Shown in pieces: positions 26,635 to 34,958 of a stretch of 64,000 bases of DNA. The translations under genes and the position numbers were made by a program. The stretch spans positions 10,271-74,270 of the forward strand of contig JBEDUK010000068.1 of assembly GCA_040414485.1 (NCBI GenBank), read 5' to 3'. The notes under the pieces were generated by a model. It was not told the DNA's origin, did no database searches, and saw nothing but the letters and a program-made list of their open reading frames with translations. Every line of letters starts with the position of its first letter. Within the stretch, counting starts at the first letter, position 1. Source of the stretch: JBEDUK01 sp040414485. GTDB lineage: Bacteria; Actinomycetota; UBA4738.

Positions 26635-28284
26635 ATGCAAAGCCCTCCGTCCGCACGCCCGCCGACACGAAGGCCGGCGCATCGTCAGGCACCGCGCGTG
26701 CGGTTTCCTGCACTGCTTCTGGTGCTCGTCGTGGTCACGGTGCTGGTGGTTGGATGGCGGACGAATGGCTTCGGGCGCTTCGCGTCCGGCAGGAGCCACG
26801 GCAGCACGCAGGGTCCCGTCACGACGGGCGGGTCGACGCCCGGCTCCGGCAACACGCCTTCGTCACCGACCGGAACGACGGGCGGGTCGACCGCTCAGCA
26901 CACGCCGTCGGGCGCGCCGACCACGCCCGGTCCCATCAACACGAAGTACGCCGGCCTGACCACGTTCCGGGGCAACGCGACGCGGGACTACTACGGGGAG
27001 GGGCCGGTGCCGACCCATCCGGTGGTCCGGTGGCGGTATCCGACGAGCGGCGGGCTGTGTTCGACGTCCCGGGATCTGTTCGGGACCCGCGTGTGGTGCG
27101 GAACCGGCTGGACGGGCCAGCCGAACGTGATCCAGCACCCCGGCGGCGTCGTCGAAGTGAGGGAGGGCGCCTACGACTCCCACTACCACTTCCTGAACGG
27201 CCATACGGGCAAGCCCCTTCGCCCCGATCTGGTGACGGGCGATCTGGCGAAGGGTTCGGCGACCAGCGACGCCGACGGCTACCCGCTCTACTACGGCGGC
27301 TCGCGAGACAACTACCTCCGTGTCGTGGCGCTGGACCGGTCGACGCCCACGGTGCTCTGGAAGTTCAATTCGGACTCCCAGCCGGGCGCGATGTGGAACG
27401 ACGACTGGGACGGCGCGCCGCTCCAGGTGGGCGACTATCTGCTGGAGGGCAGCGAGAACTGCTGGTTCTACGTGATCCATCTGCACCGGCACTACGACTC
27501 GCACGGCAAGGTGGCCGTCGATCCGCAGATCGTCATGCGCGTGCCGGGCTGGGACTCGCAGCAGCTGCGCGACCTTGGCGGGAACGACAAGGACGTCTCG
27601 ATCGAGAACTCGGTCGCGTTCGACGCCGCGCGCGGGGTCGTCTACTTCGGCAACTCCGGCGGCCTGGTCCAGGGCTGGGACATCAGCGACATCCTCAAGG
27701 GCGGGTCCCACTACTCGCGCGTGTTCCGGTTCTGGGACGGTGACGAGACCGACGCGTCGATCGTGATCGACTCCAAGGGAGACCTGATCGTCGCGCGACA
27801 CCGCACGGAGAACATCCCGTCGCGGCCGATCACGCGAGACGAGCAGGTCGGCGACCTCATGAAGCTGGATCCGACCAAGCCGAACGACCCGCTCGTCTGG
27901 GACGCCCAACTCGGTGGCCTGGAGGCGGAAGGCGGCATCCTGGGGACGCCGGCCCTGTACAAGGGGATCGTGTATTCGACCTGGAACGAGGGCGGCGTGG
28001 CCGCGGTCGACGCATCGAACGGGAAGATCCTGTGGAAGCACGACCTGCACGGCCCCACGTGGTCCTCGCCGGTGCCGATCGACGACCGGCTGATCGTGGC
28101 CGACGGCGTCGGCGTCCTGCACTGCTTCGACATCTCGAACCCGCAGGTGCCGCCCAAGACCGTGTGGACCGTGCAACTGTCGAAGAGCATCATCGAGTCG
28201 ACACCGGCCGTGTGGCGGGGGTGGATCTACGTGGGCTCGCGCGACGGCGGGATCTACGGTGTGGCCGACCCGAGCACTCCCTAG
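26635..28284 (+). CDS. Membrane-anchored PQQ-like beta-propeller protein
   Basis: 549 residues from ATG 26635 (or 553 from 26623). One N-terminal hydrophobic span (FPALLLVLVVVTVLVVG) and a Gly/Ser/Thr-rich linker place the rest outside the cell. The body has repeated quinoprotein-type blades: RVVALDRSTPTVLWKFN, WKHDLHGPTWSSPV, GVAAVDASNGKILWK, IYVGSRDGGIYGV. These are WD/PQQ-like structural repeats; no PQQ ligands were recognised. Two aromatic/Cys-rich blocks (LCSTSRDLFGTRVWCGTGW, GSENCWFYVIHLHRHY) hint at disulfides. Function is unknown; such propellers usually serve as extracytoplasmic binding scaffolds. It is convergent with the gene at 28298. Confidence 0.82.
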   Translation: MQSPPSARPPTRRPAHRQAPRVRFPALLLVLVVVTVLVVGWRTNGFGRFASGRSHGSTQGPVTTGGSTPGSGNTPSSPTGTTGGSTAQHTPSGAPTTPGPINTKYAGLTTFRGNATRDYYGEGPVPTHPVVRWRYPTSGGLCSTSRDLFGTRVWCGTGWTGQPNVIQHPGGVVEVREGAYDSHYHFLNGHTGKPLRPDLVTGDLAKGSATSDADGYPLYYGGSRDNYLRVVALDRSTPTVLWKFNSDSQPGAMWNDDWDGAPLQVGDYLLEGSENCWFYVIHLHRHYDSHGKVAVDPQIVMRVPGWDSQQLRDLGGNDKDVSIENSVAFDAARGVVYFGNSGGLVQGWDISDILKGGSHYSRVFRFWDGDETDASIVIDSKGDLIVARHRTENIPSRPITRDEQVGDLMKLDPTKPNDPLVWDAQLGGLEAEGGILGTPALYKGIVYSTWNEGGVAAVDASNGKILWKHDLHGPTWSSPVPIDDRLIVADGVGVLHCFDISNPQVPPKTVWTVQLSKSIIESTPAVWRGWIYVGSRDGGIYGVADPSTP

Positions 28285-28297
28285 AGCGCCGGGTAGG

Positions 28298-28672
28298 TCA
28301 GCCGGCGCCGGCGGTCGCCCCGCTCACCTCGTTCGCCGCCTCGGCGAACCACGCCATGTGCTTGTTCAGCTGTTCGCCGGTGATCGCCCCGATCACGCCG
28401 AAGTTCTCCACGCAGACCTGCGCGCGGACGGCCATCCGCTGGAACTCGTCCTCGTAGCGGATCCTGTTCAGCTCCTCGCGGTCGCCCCTGACCACGAAGA
28501 ATCCCTCGAGGTCGCCGCCGTGCGGCTCGAGGAAGAAGGGCTCCACGGAGAACACCCGGCCGGACACGACCAGGCTGGTCAGGTACTTCAGCGACTGACT
28601 GAAGAGGCGAACGCTCTCGCGCTCCCGTCCGCTCGGGGTCGCGCCCCATCTGATGAACAGCGCTGAGTCCAT
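28298..28672 (-). CDS. Small conserved-looking soluble protein, function unknown
   Basis: 124 residues. It starts MDSALFIRWGATPSGRERESV and contains FSQSLKYLTSL and FFLEPHGGDLEGFFVVRG. The sequence has mixed alpha/beta character, with no signal peptide, membrane span or cysteine motif. I have no named family for it. The ATG at 28672 has GGGAG 9-10 nt upstream. The open frame continues 25 codons further, but that part is low quality. It is divergent from the thioredoxin-like gene. Confidence 0.65.
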   Translation of the reverse strand: MDSALFIRWGATPSGRERESVRLFSQSLKYLTSLVVSGRVFSVEPFFLEPHGGDLEGFFVVRGDREELNRIRYEDEFQRMAVRAQVCVENFGVIGAITGEQLNKHMAWFAEAANEVSGATAGAG

Positions 28673-28781
28673 GGTGTCGGCTCCCGTCTGGTCGTGGTCC
28701 CGGCCGCCGACGCGGCGACCCAGGGTTCGGGGTTCGAATCGAAGCATCCCACTGCAGGGACCGGTGTTTCAAAGCACGCGC

Positions 28782-28787
28782 TAGGCT
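28782..28787 (+). promoter_or_regulatory. -10 hexamer TAGGCT, 9 nt before the start at 28797
   Basis: TANNNT hexamer; no Shine-Dalgarno sequence intervenes, so a leaderless mRNA is likely. Confidence 0.5.
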
Positions 28788-28796
28788 CTGCCCGAC

Positions 28797-29252
28797 ATGG
28801 CACCGCTCGCGCCCGGGACCGCCGCTCCGCCCATCGAGGGGGTCGACGTCGGCCGCGAACCGCTGGCGCTGTTCTTCTACAAGGTCACCTGCCCCGTCTG
28901 CCAGATGGCCGCGCCGAAGGCCGACGTGCTGGGACGCGCCTATCCGGGCCACGTTCGCGGCGTCGGCCAGGATCCCGCGCCGCGGCTCGCCCAGTTCGCC
29001 GGCGACTACGGGGCCGGGCAGGTGGACCCGGTCGCCGACCTCGCGCCCTACGACGTCTCCAACGCGTACGGGATCGAGGCGGTCCCGACGCTGTTCGTCC
29101 TCGACGCGGACGGAACGATCGTCGAGACGATCGAGTCGTGGGACCGCGAGGGGTACAACCGGGCCTCGAAGACGCTCGCGGACCTCCTCCGCGAGCCGTA
29201 CGTCGAGGTGTCGAACCCCGGCGACGGCCTGCCACCGTTCCGCCCCGGCTGA
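28797..29252 (+). CDS. Thioredoxin-fold redox protein with CPVC motif
   Basis: 151 residues. A TlpA/AhpC-like thioredoxin fold with FFYKVTCPVCQMAAPK supplying the C-x2-C pair (about residues 37-40) and AVPTLFVLDADG giving the cis-proline strand. No signal peptide or membrane anchor is visible, so it should act in the cytoplasm as a thiol-disulfide reductase or peroxidase-like protein. The partner is not evident: the gene is alone, convergent with the methyltransferase gene. Confidence 0.85.
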   Translation: MAPLAPGTAAPPIEGVDVGREPLALFFYKVTCPVCQMAAPKADVLGRAYPGHVRGVGQDPAPRLAQFAGDYGAGQVDPVADLAPYDVSNAYGIEAVPTLFVLDADGTIVETIESWDREGYNRASKTLADLLREPYVEVSNPGDGLPPFRPG

Positions 29253-29292
29253 AGCTCGCGCAACGCGGACTAGGTGAGTCCGCGGATGGCGA

Positions 29293-29883
29293 TCAGGTCG
29301 CCGGTCGCCTGAGCGCCATGAGGTGAAACACGTGCCAGTGCTTCGGCCCTGCGAACGAATCGCCGGGCGCGTCCTCCTCCTCAAGGTGGAGAACCTCGTA
29401 CGCCGCCAGCAATGAGGTCAACTGGTCGCGGTCGACGAACGTCATCTCCGGATTCGGCGCCCACGAGTCGCGGTCGCCGAACAGCTGGCCGGCGAACAGA
29501 CCATCGGGACTCAGGGCCTCGCCGATGCGATCCCAGACCTCCGGGAACCGATCGGGCGCGCAGAACGGGAGCGCGAAGCCGGCGTAGACGAAGTCCGCCG
29601 GCGGCAACTCGACGTCCTCGACCCTGGCCGTGACCACCTGAAGTCGCGATCGCTCCTCGGCCGGCAGCCCGCGCGTCAGGCCGTCGGCCGCGGTGGGCTC
29701 CACGTCCACGGCGAAGACCGACCACCCGCCGGCCAGGAGCCCGCGCGACTCGGTCCCGTCGCCGAACCCGATGTCGACCGCCGACCGGCCGCGCGCCGGG
29801 CCGAGGTGCTCGATCGCGCGGGCGAACAGCGGGCGGGGCTCACGGCCCGCCGTGAACCGGTGATAGGCGCTCCAGTCGGTCAT
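29293..29883 (-). CDS. SAM-dependent methyltransferase (class I)
   Basis: 196 residues, Rossmann-like. Motif I is AVDIGFGDGTESRGLL, followed by an acidic strand-2 end VFAVDVEPTA and the motif-II region DVELPPADFVYAGFALPF; late residues read FAGQLFGDRDSWA. It resembles small TehB/UbiE-like methyltransferases acting on a small molecule. The substrate cannot be told. ATG start with TAGCCT 9 nt upstream; divergent from the MoaD-like fusion gene. Confidence 0.85.
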   Translation of the reverse strand: MTDWSAYHRFTAGREPRPLFARAIEHLGPARGRSAVDIGFGDGTESRGLLAGGWSVFAVDVEPTAADGLTRGLPAEERSRLQVVTARVEDVELPPADFVYAGFALPFCAPDRFPEVWDRIGEALSPDGLFAGQLFGDRDSWAPNPEMTFVDRDQLTSLLAAYEVLHLEEEDAPGDSFAGPKHWHVFHLMALRRPAT

Positions 29884-29892
29884 CGACGGGCC

Positions 29893-29898
29893 AGGCTA
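29893..29898 (-). promoter_or_regulatory. -10 hexamer TAGCCT, 9 nt before the methyltransferase gene
   Basis: Minus-strand TANNNT hexamer in the 71-nt divergent spacer. Confidence 0.45.
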
Positions 29899-29941
29899 CG
29901 CCGCCATCGGACTGCGATGGGCTGCCCGGCCGGCCGCTGGC

Positions 29942-29947
29942 TAGACT
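29942..29947 (+). promoter_or_regulatory. -10 hexamer TAGACT, 7 nt before the start at 29955
   Basis: Plus-strand TANNNT hexamer; predicts leaderless translation of the MoaD-like fusion. Confidence 0.5.
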
Positions 29948-29954
29948 GAGGCGA

Positions 29955-31331
29955 ATGGCGGTCGTGACCCTTCGATCACCCCTGCGTGAGCTGGCCGAAG
30001 GCCGTTCGTCCATCGACGTCGACGGCGGCACCGTGGAGGAAGTCGTCAGCGGGCTCGAACGCGCCTACCCGCGCCTCGAGGGCTGGATGCGCGACGAACG
30101 CGGCCACATCCGCGAGCACATCAACGTCTTCGTGGGCGGCGAACGGGCGACCCTCCAAACCGCGGTGCAGCCCGGCGACCGCGTCCACGTGCTGGCTTCG
30201 ATCTCGGGAGGATCCGTGCAGACGATGGAGCGCGAACAGTCTCTGCAGACGAACGCACCTGAGCAGGCCGAGCTCCTGATCGGGACCCGGAAGGGCCTGT
30301 TCGTCCTGCGAGGGCAGCGGGGCGGCCCCATGCCGATCGCCGAGCGGAAGTTCGAAGGCTCGGTGGTCGAGTTCGCCATGAAGGACGACCGCACCGGGCG
30401 GTACTTCGCCTCGGTGACCGACTTCTTCGGGCCGCACGTCTTCTACGCCGAGGACCCGGGCGGCGAGTGGCAGGAGGCGAAGGGCCCGGCCTTCCCGGAG
30501 GGTGGTGAGACCGCGCTGCAGCGCACCTGGGCGATCCGCAAGGGGATCGAGCCGAACGTCCTGTGGGCCGGTGCGGCCCCGGCGTCGCTTTGGAAGAGCG
30601 AGGACGGTGGGCTCTCGTGGTCGCTGAACGAGCCGCTGTGGAACGACCCCTCGCGGCCGTCGTGGAATCCCGGCGCCGGAGGACTGGCGCTGCACTCGAT
30701 CTCTGTCTGGCCCGACGATCCGAACCGCATCGCGGTCGGTATCTCCGCCGCCGGCGTGTGGCTTTCCGACGATGGCGGCGCGTCCTGGCGCCGCGGCATC
30801 AAGGGCATCGCCCCGCGATACCTTCCAGAGGAGGCGCGTGAGGGGGCCGTGGATCTCTGCGTCCACAACATGCACAGAACCCCCGTGGAGCCCGAGACGA
30901 TCTACATGCAGTTCCACGGCGGTGTCTATCGCTCCGACGACGCGGGGGAGTCCTGGAACGACATCGGGACCGACACCGGCCTGCCGTCGGACTTCGGGTT
31001 CCCCATGGTCGTCGACCCGCACCGCGCGGACCACGCCTATGTCATCCCGCTGGTCGCGGACCGCGACCGCGTCACGCCGGACGCGCGCGTGGCCGTCTAT
31101 GAGACGACCGACCGCGGCGCCTCGTGGCATCCCCTGATCGCCGGCCTTCCACAGGAGAACGCGTATCTGACGATCCTCCGGCAGTCGTTCTGCCACGACG
31201 GCCGCCAGCCGCTCGGTCTGTACTTCGGAGCCGAATCGGGTGAGGTGTTCGGATCGGTGGACGGCGGCCAGACCTGGTTCACCGCGGCGGAGCACCTGGC
31301 GCCGGTGACCAGCGTTCGCTGCTCCTCATAG
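29955..31331 (+). CDS. MoaD/ThiS-like ubiquitin fold fused to an Asp-box (BNR/sialidase-like) beta-propeller
   Basis: 458 residues. Residues 1-86 look like a sulfur-carrier beta-grasp protein: SSIDVDGGTVEEVVSGL, EHINVFVGGERATLQTAVQPGD, RVHVLASISGG. The diglycine (Gly85-Gly86) that normally ends MoaD/ThiS is here internal. Residues from about 97 form a propeller starting LLIGTRKGLFVLRG, with at least five Asp-box turns (SEDGGLSW, SDDGGASW, SDDAGESW, TTDRGASW, SVDGGQTW), as in BNR/exo-sialidase-like proteins. Sialidase catalytic residues were not identified. In other genomes such domains may be adjacent genes; here the frame is continuous. The two glycine codons read GGAGGA (30207-30212), which would serve as a Shine-Dalgarno for the in-frame GTG at 30216, so a separate propeller product may also be made. 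A single-base error fusing two genes cannot be excluded. Confidence 0.85.
   Translation: MAVVTLRSPLRELAEGRSSIDVDGGTVEEVVSGLERAYPRLEGWMRDERGHIREHINVFVGGERATLQTAVQPGDRVHVLASISGGSVQTMEREQSLQTNAPEQAELLIGTRKGLFVLRGQRGGPMPIAERKFEGSVVEFAMKDDRTGRYFASVTDFFGPHVFYAEDPGGEWQEAKGPAFPEGGETALQRTWAIRKGIEPNVLWAGAAPASLWKSEDGGLSWSLNEPLWNDPSRPSWNPGAGGLALHSISVWPDDPNRIAVGISAAGVWLSDDGGASWRRGIKGIAPRYLPEEAREGAVDLCVHNMHRTPVEPETIYMQFHGGVYRSDDAGESWNDIGTDTGLPSDFGFPMVVDPHRADHAYVIPLVADRDRVTPDARVAVYETTDRGASWHPLIAGLPQENAYLTILRQSFCHDGRQPLGLYFGAESGEVFGSVDGGQTWFTAAEHLAPVTSVRCSS
30207..30218 (+). promoter_or_regulatory. Candidate internal ribosome-binding site and GTG start inside the MoaD-like fusion
   Basis: GGAGGA encodes the diglycine and lies 3 nt before an in-frame GTG (30216); an ATG follows at 30225. 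Initiation here would give the propeller alone. Inference only. Confidence 0.3.
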
Positions 31332-31390
31332 ACAGTAAAGCAGCTTGACGAATCAGAGCCCTGGCAGCCTGCGGGGGGCCGGGTCGTGGT

Positions 31391-32266
31391 CTACGGCGCG
31401 GGCGAGCCCTGGGGTCCGAGCGGTCCGGGGATCGGCGTATGCACGATCTGGATCGGCGTCCCGGCGCCGTGGTGAGTCGCCGCGACGAGCCAGAGTCCGA
31501 GGAGGACGACCAGGACCACCGACGCGATCCCGACGGCCAGCGCGCCGCCGGTGCGTTCGGTGAATCCCAGGTCCCGCTCGAGGCTCCCGTAGTCGAATTC
31601 GTCGCCGGCGAACGGCGCGTCGGGCCCTTCGTCGGCGGTCTCATCGTGGGATCCGGTTGCGGCCGCAGCGGCTGCGACCGGTGCGGCGTCCGGCCAGCCG
31701 TTGCTCCACGCAACCGCTCCGGTTGCCGTCGTCGCATCGCCATCGGGGGTGCCGTCAACGGCGTCGTCGACGGCAGGCGGCGCGTACGCGGACGTCGGGA
31801 CGTCCGCGCCGTCCGCGACCTCGGTCGCCACCTCGGTCGCCATCTCGGGCCGCATGGCGGAAGAGACCACGGGCGACAGGGCGCTTGGTGCCGGCGCGGC
31901 CGCGATGGTGCCCACGGTCGCGGCGCTCGCCACGGACGCCGCCACTGCCGGCGCCGGGTCCTTCCCATCAGCCTGGACCGGGAAGCCGTTCGTCTCGACC
32001 GCGGGCGCCACTTCCTCTTCGGCGGTCTCGACCGAAGCGCCGTTCGCCTCGACCCCGGCTGTCTCGTGTTCGAACCATTCGCCGAGGACCTCGTTCTCGA
32101 GCGGCGGGTCAGGCGCATGGCGGCGCCGCGTCGCGACGAAGATCACGGCGCCCACCGCCAGCAGCGCCACGGCGGCCACGACGATGGCCACCGTGATGCC
32201 GGGCAGCGCGGCGACCAGCACGCCCATGCCCAGGGGCCACGCGTGGTAGGGCCTGATCCGATCCAT
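31391..32266 (-). CDS. Two-span membrane protein with a long Ala/Val/Thr-rich acidic linker
   Basis: 291 residues. An N-terminal hydrophobic stretch (about 14-46, LGMGVLVAALPGITVAIVVAAVALLAVGAVIFV region) is followed by about 190 low-complexity residues rich in Ala, Val, Thr, Glu and Asp, then a second span (GGALAVGIASVVLVVLLGLWLVAA) and a short Pro/Gly-rich tail. No family is recognised; composition suggests a spacer protein between membrane or envelope elements. ATG 32266 is chosen; ATG 32284 is also possible, and neither has a clear ribosome-binding site. It lies downstream of a hydrolase gene on the same strand. Confidence 0.6.
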   Translation of the reverse strand: MDRIRPYHAWPLGMGVLVAALPGITVAIVVAAVALLAVGAVIFVATRRRHAPDPPLENEVLGEWFEHETAGVEANGASVETAEEEVAPAVETNGFPVQADGKDPAPAVAASVASAATVGTIAAAPAPSALSPVVSSAMRPEMATEVATEVADGADVPTSAYAPPAVDDAVDGTPDGDATTATGAVAWSNGWPDAAPVAAAAAATGSHDETADEGPDAPFAGDEFDYGSLERDLGFTERTGGALAVGIASVVLVVLLGLWLVAATHHGAGTPIQIVHTPIPGPLGPQGSPAP

Positions 32267-32337
32267 GGCGCCCAACTTTCCCATGCGAGCAGGCACTCCG
32301 CTGGGGACGCGGTCCGAATCGCCACAACTCGCTCGGC

Positions 32338-33150
32338 TCACGACGCCGCCCCGATCCCGGCCAGGAAGGCATCGAGCGCGCCGTTGAACGCGTCCGGCTC
32401 CTCGTGGAACGGCACGTGGCTGGACCGTTCGAACACCGTGAGGGTGGCTCCGGGAATCGCCGACGCGATCCACTCGCCCGCGCGCGGCGATGTCATCTTG
32501 TCGTCTCCGCCGAAGAACACCGCCGTCGGAACGGAGATCTCGGAAAGGAGCGGACGGTAGTCCCGCACGGTCTGGTTCACCAGGATCGTCGACGCGATGG
32601 CCGGCGGGCAGCTCGTGATCTCCTCTACCATCCAGGAGGTGGTTTCGGCGTCGGGTTCGTGCTGCATCAGGTGCGCGAGCTCCTCGGCCACCGCCGCGGG
32701 TGCCATCTGCAGCCCGGCGACGAGCTCGGCCAGGACCTCAGGCGTGATCGCCCCGAACTCGTACCCGTCCCACGCCCAATCGGAGGGCGGCTGGTCGACG
32801 ATCACCAACCCCGCGACGTCCGACTGGCCGAACGCGCGGAGGTACTCCCACGCCACCATCGCGCCCATGGACCACCCGACCAGGACCGGGCGTTCGATCC
32901 CGCGCGCGGCGAACAGTTCGGCGAGGTCGACGGCGTAGTTCTCGACCGTGTGGCCGTGCAGGACCTTCTCCGAACGGCCGTGGCCGCGAAGGTCCGGGGC
33001 GACCATGCGCGCCTTCGCCGACACGTGAGCGATCTGCCGGTCGAAGAATCGCGAGCTCATCGCGACACCGTGGATGAACACCACAGGCCGGCCTTCGCCC
33101 TCGTCCACGAGATGCAGCGTCACGCCGTTCGCGAGTTGCTGCTCTGGCAC
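32338..33150 (-). CDS. Alpha/beta-fold hydrolase
   Basis: 270 residues. HGVAMSSRFFD gives the oxyanion loop and VGWSMGAMVAWEYL the nucleophile elbow with its Ser; a late FFGGDDKMTSP carries the acid and SSHVPFHEEP the catalytic His. It is like haloperoxidase/esterase-type enzymes; the substrate is unknown. The start is put at the GTG 33150 because the conserved beta strand (NGVTLHLVDEGEG) begins 8 residues later; the open frame upstream is Arg-rich and unconvincing. The rhomboid gene ends 103 nt upstream on the same strand. Confidence 0.83.
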   Translation of the reverse strand: MPEQQLANGVTLHLVDEGEGRPVVFIHGVAMSSRFFDRQIAHVSAKARMVAPDLRGHGRSEKVLHGHTVENYAVDLAELFAARGIERPVLVGWSMGAMVAWEYLRAFGQSDVAGLVIVDQPPSDWAWDGYEFGAITPEVLAELVAGLQMAPAAVAEELAHLMQHEPDAETTSWMVEEITSCPPAIASTILVNQTVRDYRPLLSEISVPTAVFFGGDDKMTSPRAGEWIASAIPGATLTVFERSSHVPFHEEPDAFNGALDAFLAGIGAAS

Positions 33151-33253
33151 CGCCCCGTAACCCCTTGCCCGCCGCCGTTCGAGTGAACGCGATCGATCCA
33201 CGCCGTTCGCCGCGAGCATACGTCACGGGACCTCTGGGGCCTGGAATCGGCCG

Positions 33254-34276
33254 CTACAGATGGAAGGTGTTCGTGCGGTACGCGATCAGCGCCACCGCGA
33301 TGAGCACCATGACCACGAACCCGGCGATCTGCACCGGGACGTCGTCGCGGCGGCCGCTGACACCTTCGGCGACGAATCCGGCGAAGAACCCGCCCACGAT
33401 GCCGCCCATATGGGCGAAGTTGTCGATCCCGGAGACCGTGAAGCCGATCACGAGGTTGATCCCGATCCAGAAGAGCGCCCACCGGATCTGAGCCGTCGCG
33501 GCGGGCGAACCGCGCCGGCGGAGGTTGTACGCGACCCACGCTCCCAACAGCCCGAAGATCGCCCCGGACGCGCCGACCCCGGCCACGTCGGGTGCGCTGA
33601 ACATGTACGAGGCGACGCTTCCGAACAGTCCCGAGACCAGGTAGATGGCCAGGAAGCGCTTCGATCCGAAGGCCGGCTCGATCACCGAACCGAGGACCCA
33701 CAGCACGTACATGTTCAGCCCGATGTGCAGGATGCTCGCGTGCAGGAACATGGCGCTGATGAGCCGCCAGTACTCGTGCAGAAGCGCCACCCGTGCCGGC
33801 TCGAGCGCCCCCCACTGCACCAGGCTGCCGCCGAAGGTTCCGGTCAGCGACGCCCCCAACTGTGTGCCCGTGAGGATCTCCGCGATGAAGAAGCCGACGT
33901 TGACCACGATCAGCACCTGGGTGACGATCGGCCGCGTCTTCTTCAGACCGTGCTGGTACCGGAACCCGGAGGACCGCTCCTGCGCGAAGTCGTCAGGGCA
34001 CTGGTAGCCGACGGCGGCCGGCCGCATGCACTCGACGCAGATCGCCCGTCCGCAGCGCGTGCAATGCACGCCGGTCAGCTGATCGGGATGCCGATAGCAG
34101 GGCTCGAGCCGAAGCCCCGCTCCCTGCGGCGCGGGCGATCCCGATCCGGGTGGCTGTGGTGGGTCTGGCATGCCCATTGCCGGAGGCTCTGGGGGTGGGG
34201 ACTGTTGAGCCGGTTGGAACGCGGTTGCCTCGTGCGGTCCGCCCGGTTCGGCGGGGCCGCCCGCCGGCTGATCCAT
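33254..34276 (-). CDS. Rhomboid-family intramembrane serine protease with N-terminal zinc-binding segment
   Basis: 340 residues. A Pro/Gln/Gly-rich N-terminus is followed by a B-box-like cysteine/histidine segment (CYRHPDQLTGVHC, CGRAICVEC, GYQCPDDF), then about six or seven membrane spans. The catalytic Ser lies in GASGAIFGLLG and the His in FAHMGGIVGGFFAGF; the HxxxN region appears as ILHIGLNMYVLW. It should cleave membrane proteins within the bilayer. The zinc-binding N-terminus is typical of actinobacterial rhomboids. ATG 34276 is preceded by TACCAT at 7 nt, which rejects the longer open frame. Confidence 0.92.
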   Translation of the reverse strand: MDQPAGGPAEPGGPHEATAFQPAQQSPPPEPPAMGMPDPPQPPGSGSPAPQGAGLRLEPCYRHPDQLTGVHCTRCGRAICVECMRPAAVGYQCPDDFAQERSSGFRYQHGLKKTRPIVTQVLIVVNVGFFIAEILTGTQLGASLTGTFGGSLVQWGALEPARVALLHEYWRLISAMFLHASILHIGLNMYVLWVLGSVIEPAFGSKRFLAIYLVSGLFGSVASYMFSAPDVAGVGASGAIFGLLGAWVAYNLRRRGSPAATAQIRWALFWIGINLVIGFTVSGIDNFAHMGGIVGGFFAGFVAEGVSGRRDDVPVQIAGFVVMVLIAVALIAYRTNTFHL

Positions 34277-34283
34277 GCGCTCG

Positions 34284-34289
34284 ATGGTA
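34284..34289 (-). promoter_or_regulatory. -10 hexamer TACCAT, 7 nt before the rhomboid gene
   Basis: Minus-strand TANNNT hexamer, located just before the stop of the upstream alkyltransferase gene (34299), so the rhomboid has its own promoter. Confidence 0.45.
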
Positions 34290-34298
34290 CCAGCGGCC

Positions 34299-34958
34299 TC
34301 AGTTTGGACCGGATGACGGGATCCGCGTCTGGCCCTCGCGCAGCACGCCCTCGAGCGACAGGAGCGCGACCTTCCGTTCCAGCCCGCCGGTGTAGCCGCC
34401 GAGCCCTCCGCCCGAGTGCACGACCCGGTGGCACGGGACCACGATGGGGATGGGGTTCGACCCGAGCGCGTTGCCCGCAGCACGGGCACCGCGCGGGCTG
34501 CCCGCTTCCGCGGCGATCGTCCGGTACGTGATCACCTGGCCGAAGGGGATGCGCTCCGCAGCCTCCAGGATCCGGCGCGTGAATCCGCCCACGATCGAGA
34601 GGTCGACGTCCAGGTCGAACGCCTGCCGGGCGCCGTCGAAGTATTCGTCCAGCTCCCTTCGGACCTCGCCGGTGTCCCTCGGGGACTCCAGGACGCGCGG
34701 GGAGACGCGCCGCGCGAGATCCTCCAGAACCTCGTCGATCGCCTCGGTCGGATACGCCAGACGAACCAACCCACGGGCCGTCACCGCCACCAGCAGCGGC
34801 CCGAACGGCGAGTCGGCGGAGGCGTAGGCCACGTCCAGCAGGCCCTCCGCGCGGGCCGCGGCCAGGATGCTCTCCCGCGCCGAACCGGCGCCGTCGAGCG
34901 CCGGCGTCCGGAGCGAATCGCCGAGCCTCTTCAGGTTTCGAACGCTCGTCGTGGTCAT
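34299..34958 (-). CDS. ogt: Methylated-DNA-[protein]-cysteine S-methyltransferase
   Basis: 219 residues. It removes alkyl groups from O6-alkylguanine by irreversible transfer to its own cysteine. The acceptor Cys176 is in IVVPCHRV, followed by the substrate-binding GGGLGGYTGGLERK loop; the helix-turn-helix DNA-binding part includes IPFGQVITYRTIA. The N-terminal 50 residues (to ASADSPFG) are longer than the minimal domain. Its ATG overlaps the stop of the ECF sigma gene (ATGA, 4 nt), so the two are translationally coupled, with the sigma factor first. Confidence 0.93.
   Translation of the reverse strand: MTTTSVRNLKRLGDSLRTPALDGAGSARESILAAARAEGLLDVAYASADSPFGPLLVAVTARGLVRLAYPTEAIDEVLEDLARRVSPRVLESPRDTGEVRRELDEYFDGARQAFDLDVDLSIVGGFTRRILEAAERIPFGQVITYRTIAAEAGSPRGARAAGNALGSNPIPIVVPCHRVVHSGGGLGGYTGGLERKVALLSLEGVLREGQTRIPSSGPN

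Noticed and set aside
28731..28740. GGTTCGAATC resembling a tRNA T-loop
   Set aside because: The flanking bases do not form a 5-bp T stem on either strand, and no acceptor or anticodon arm could be placed.
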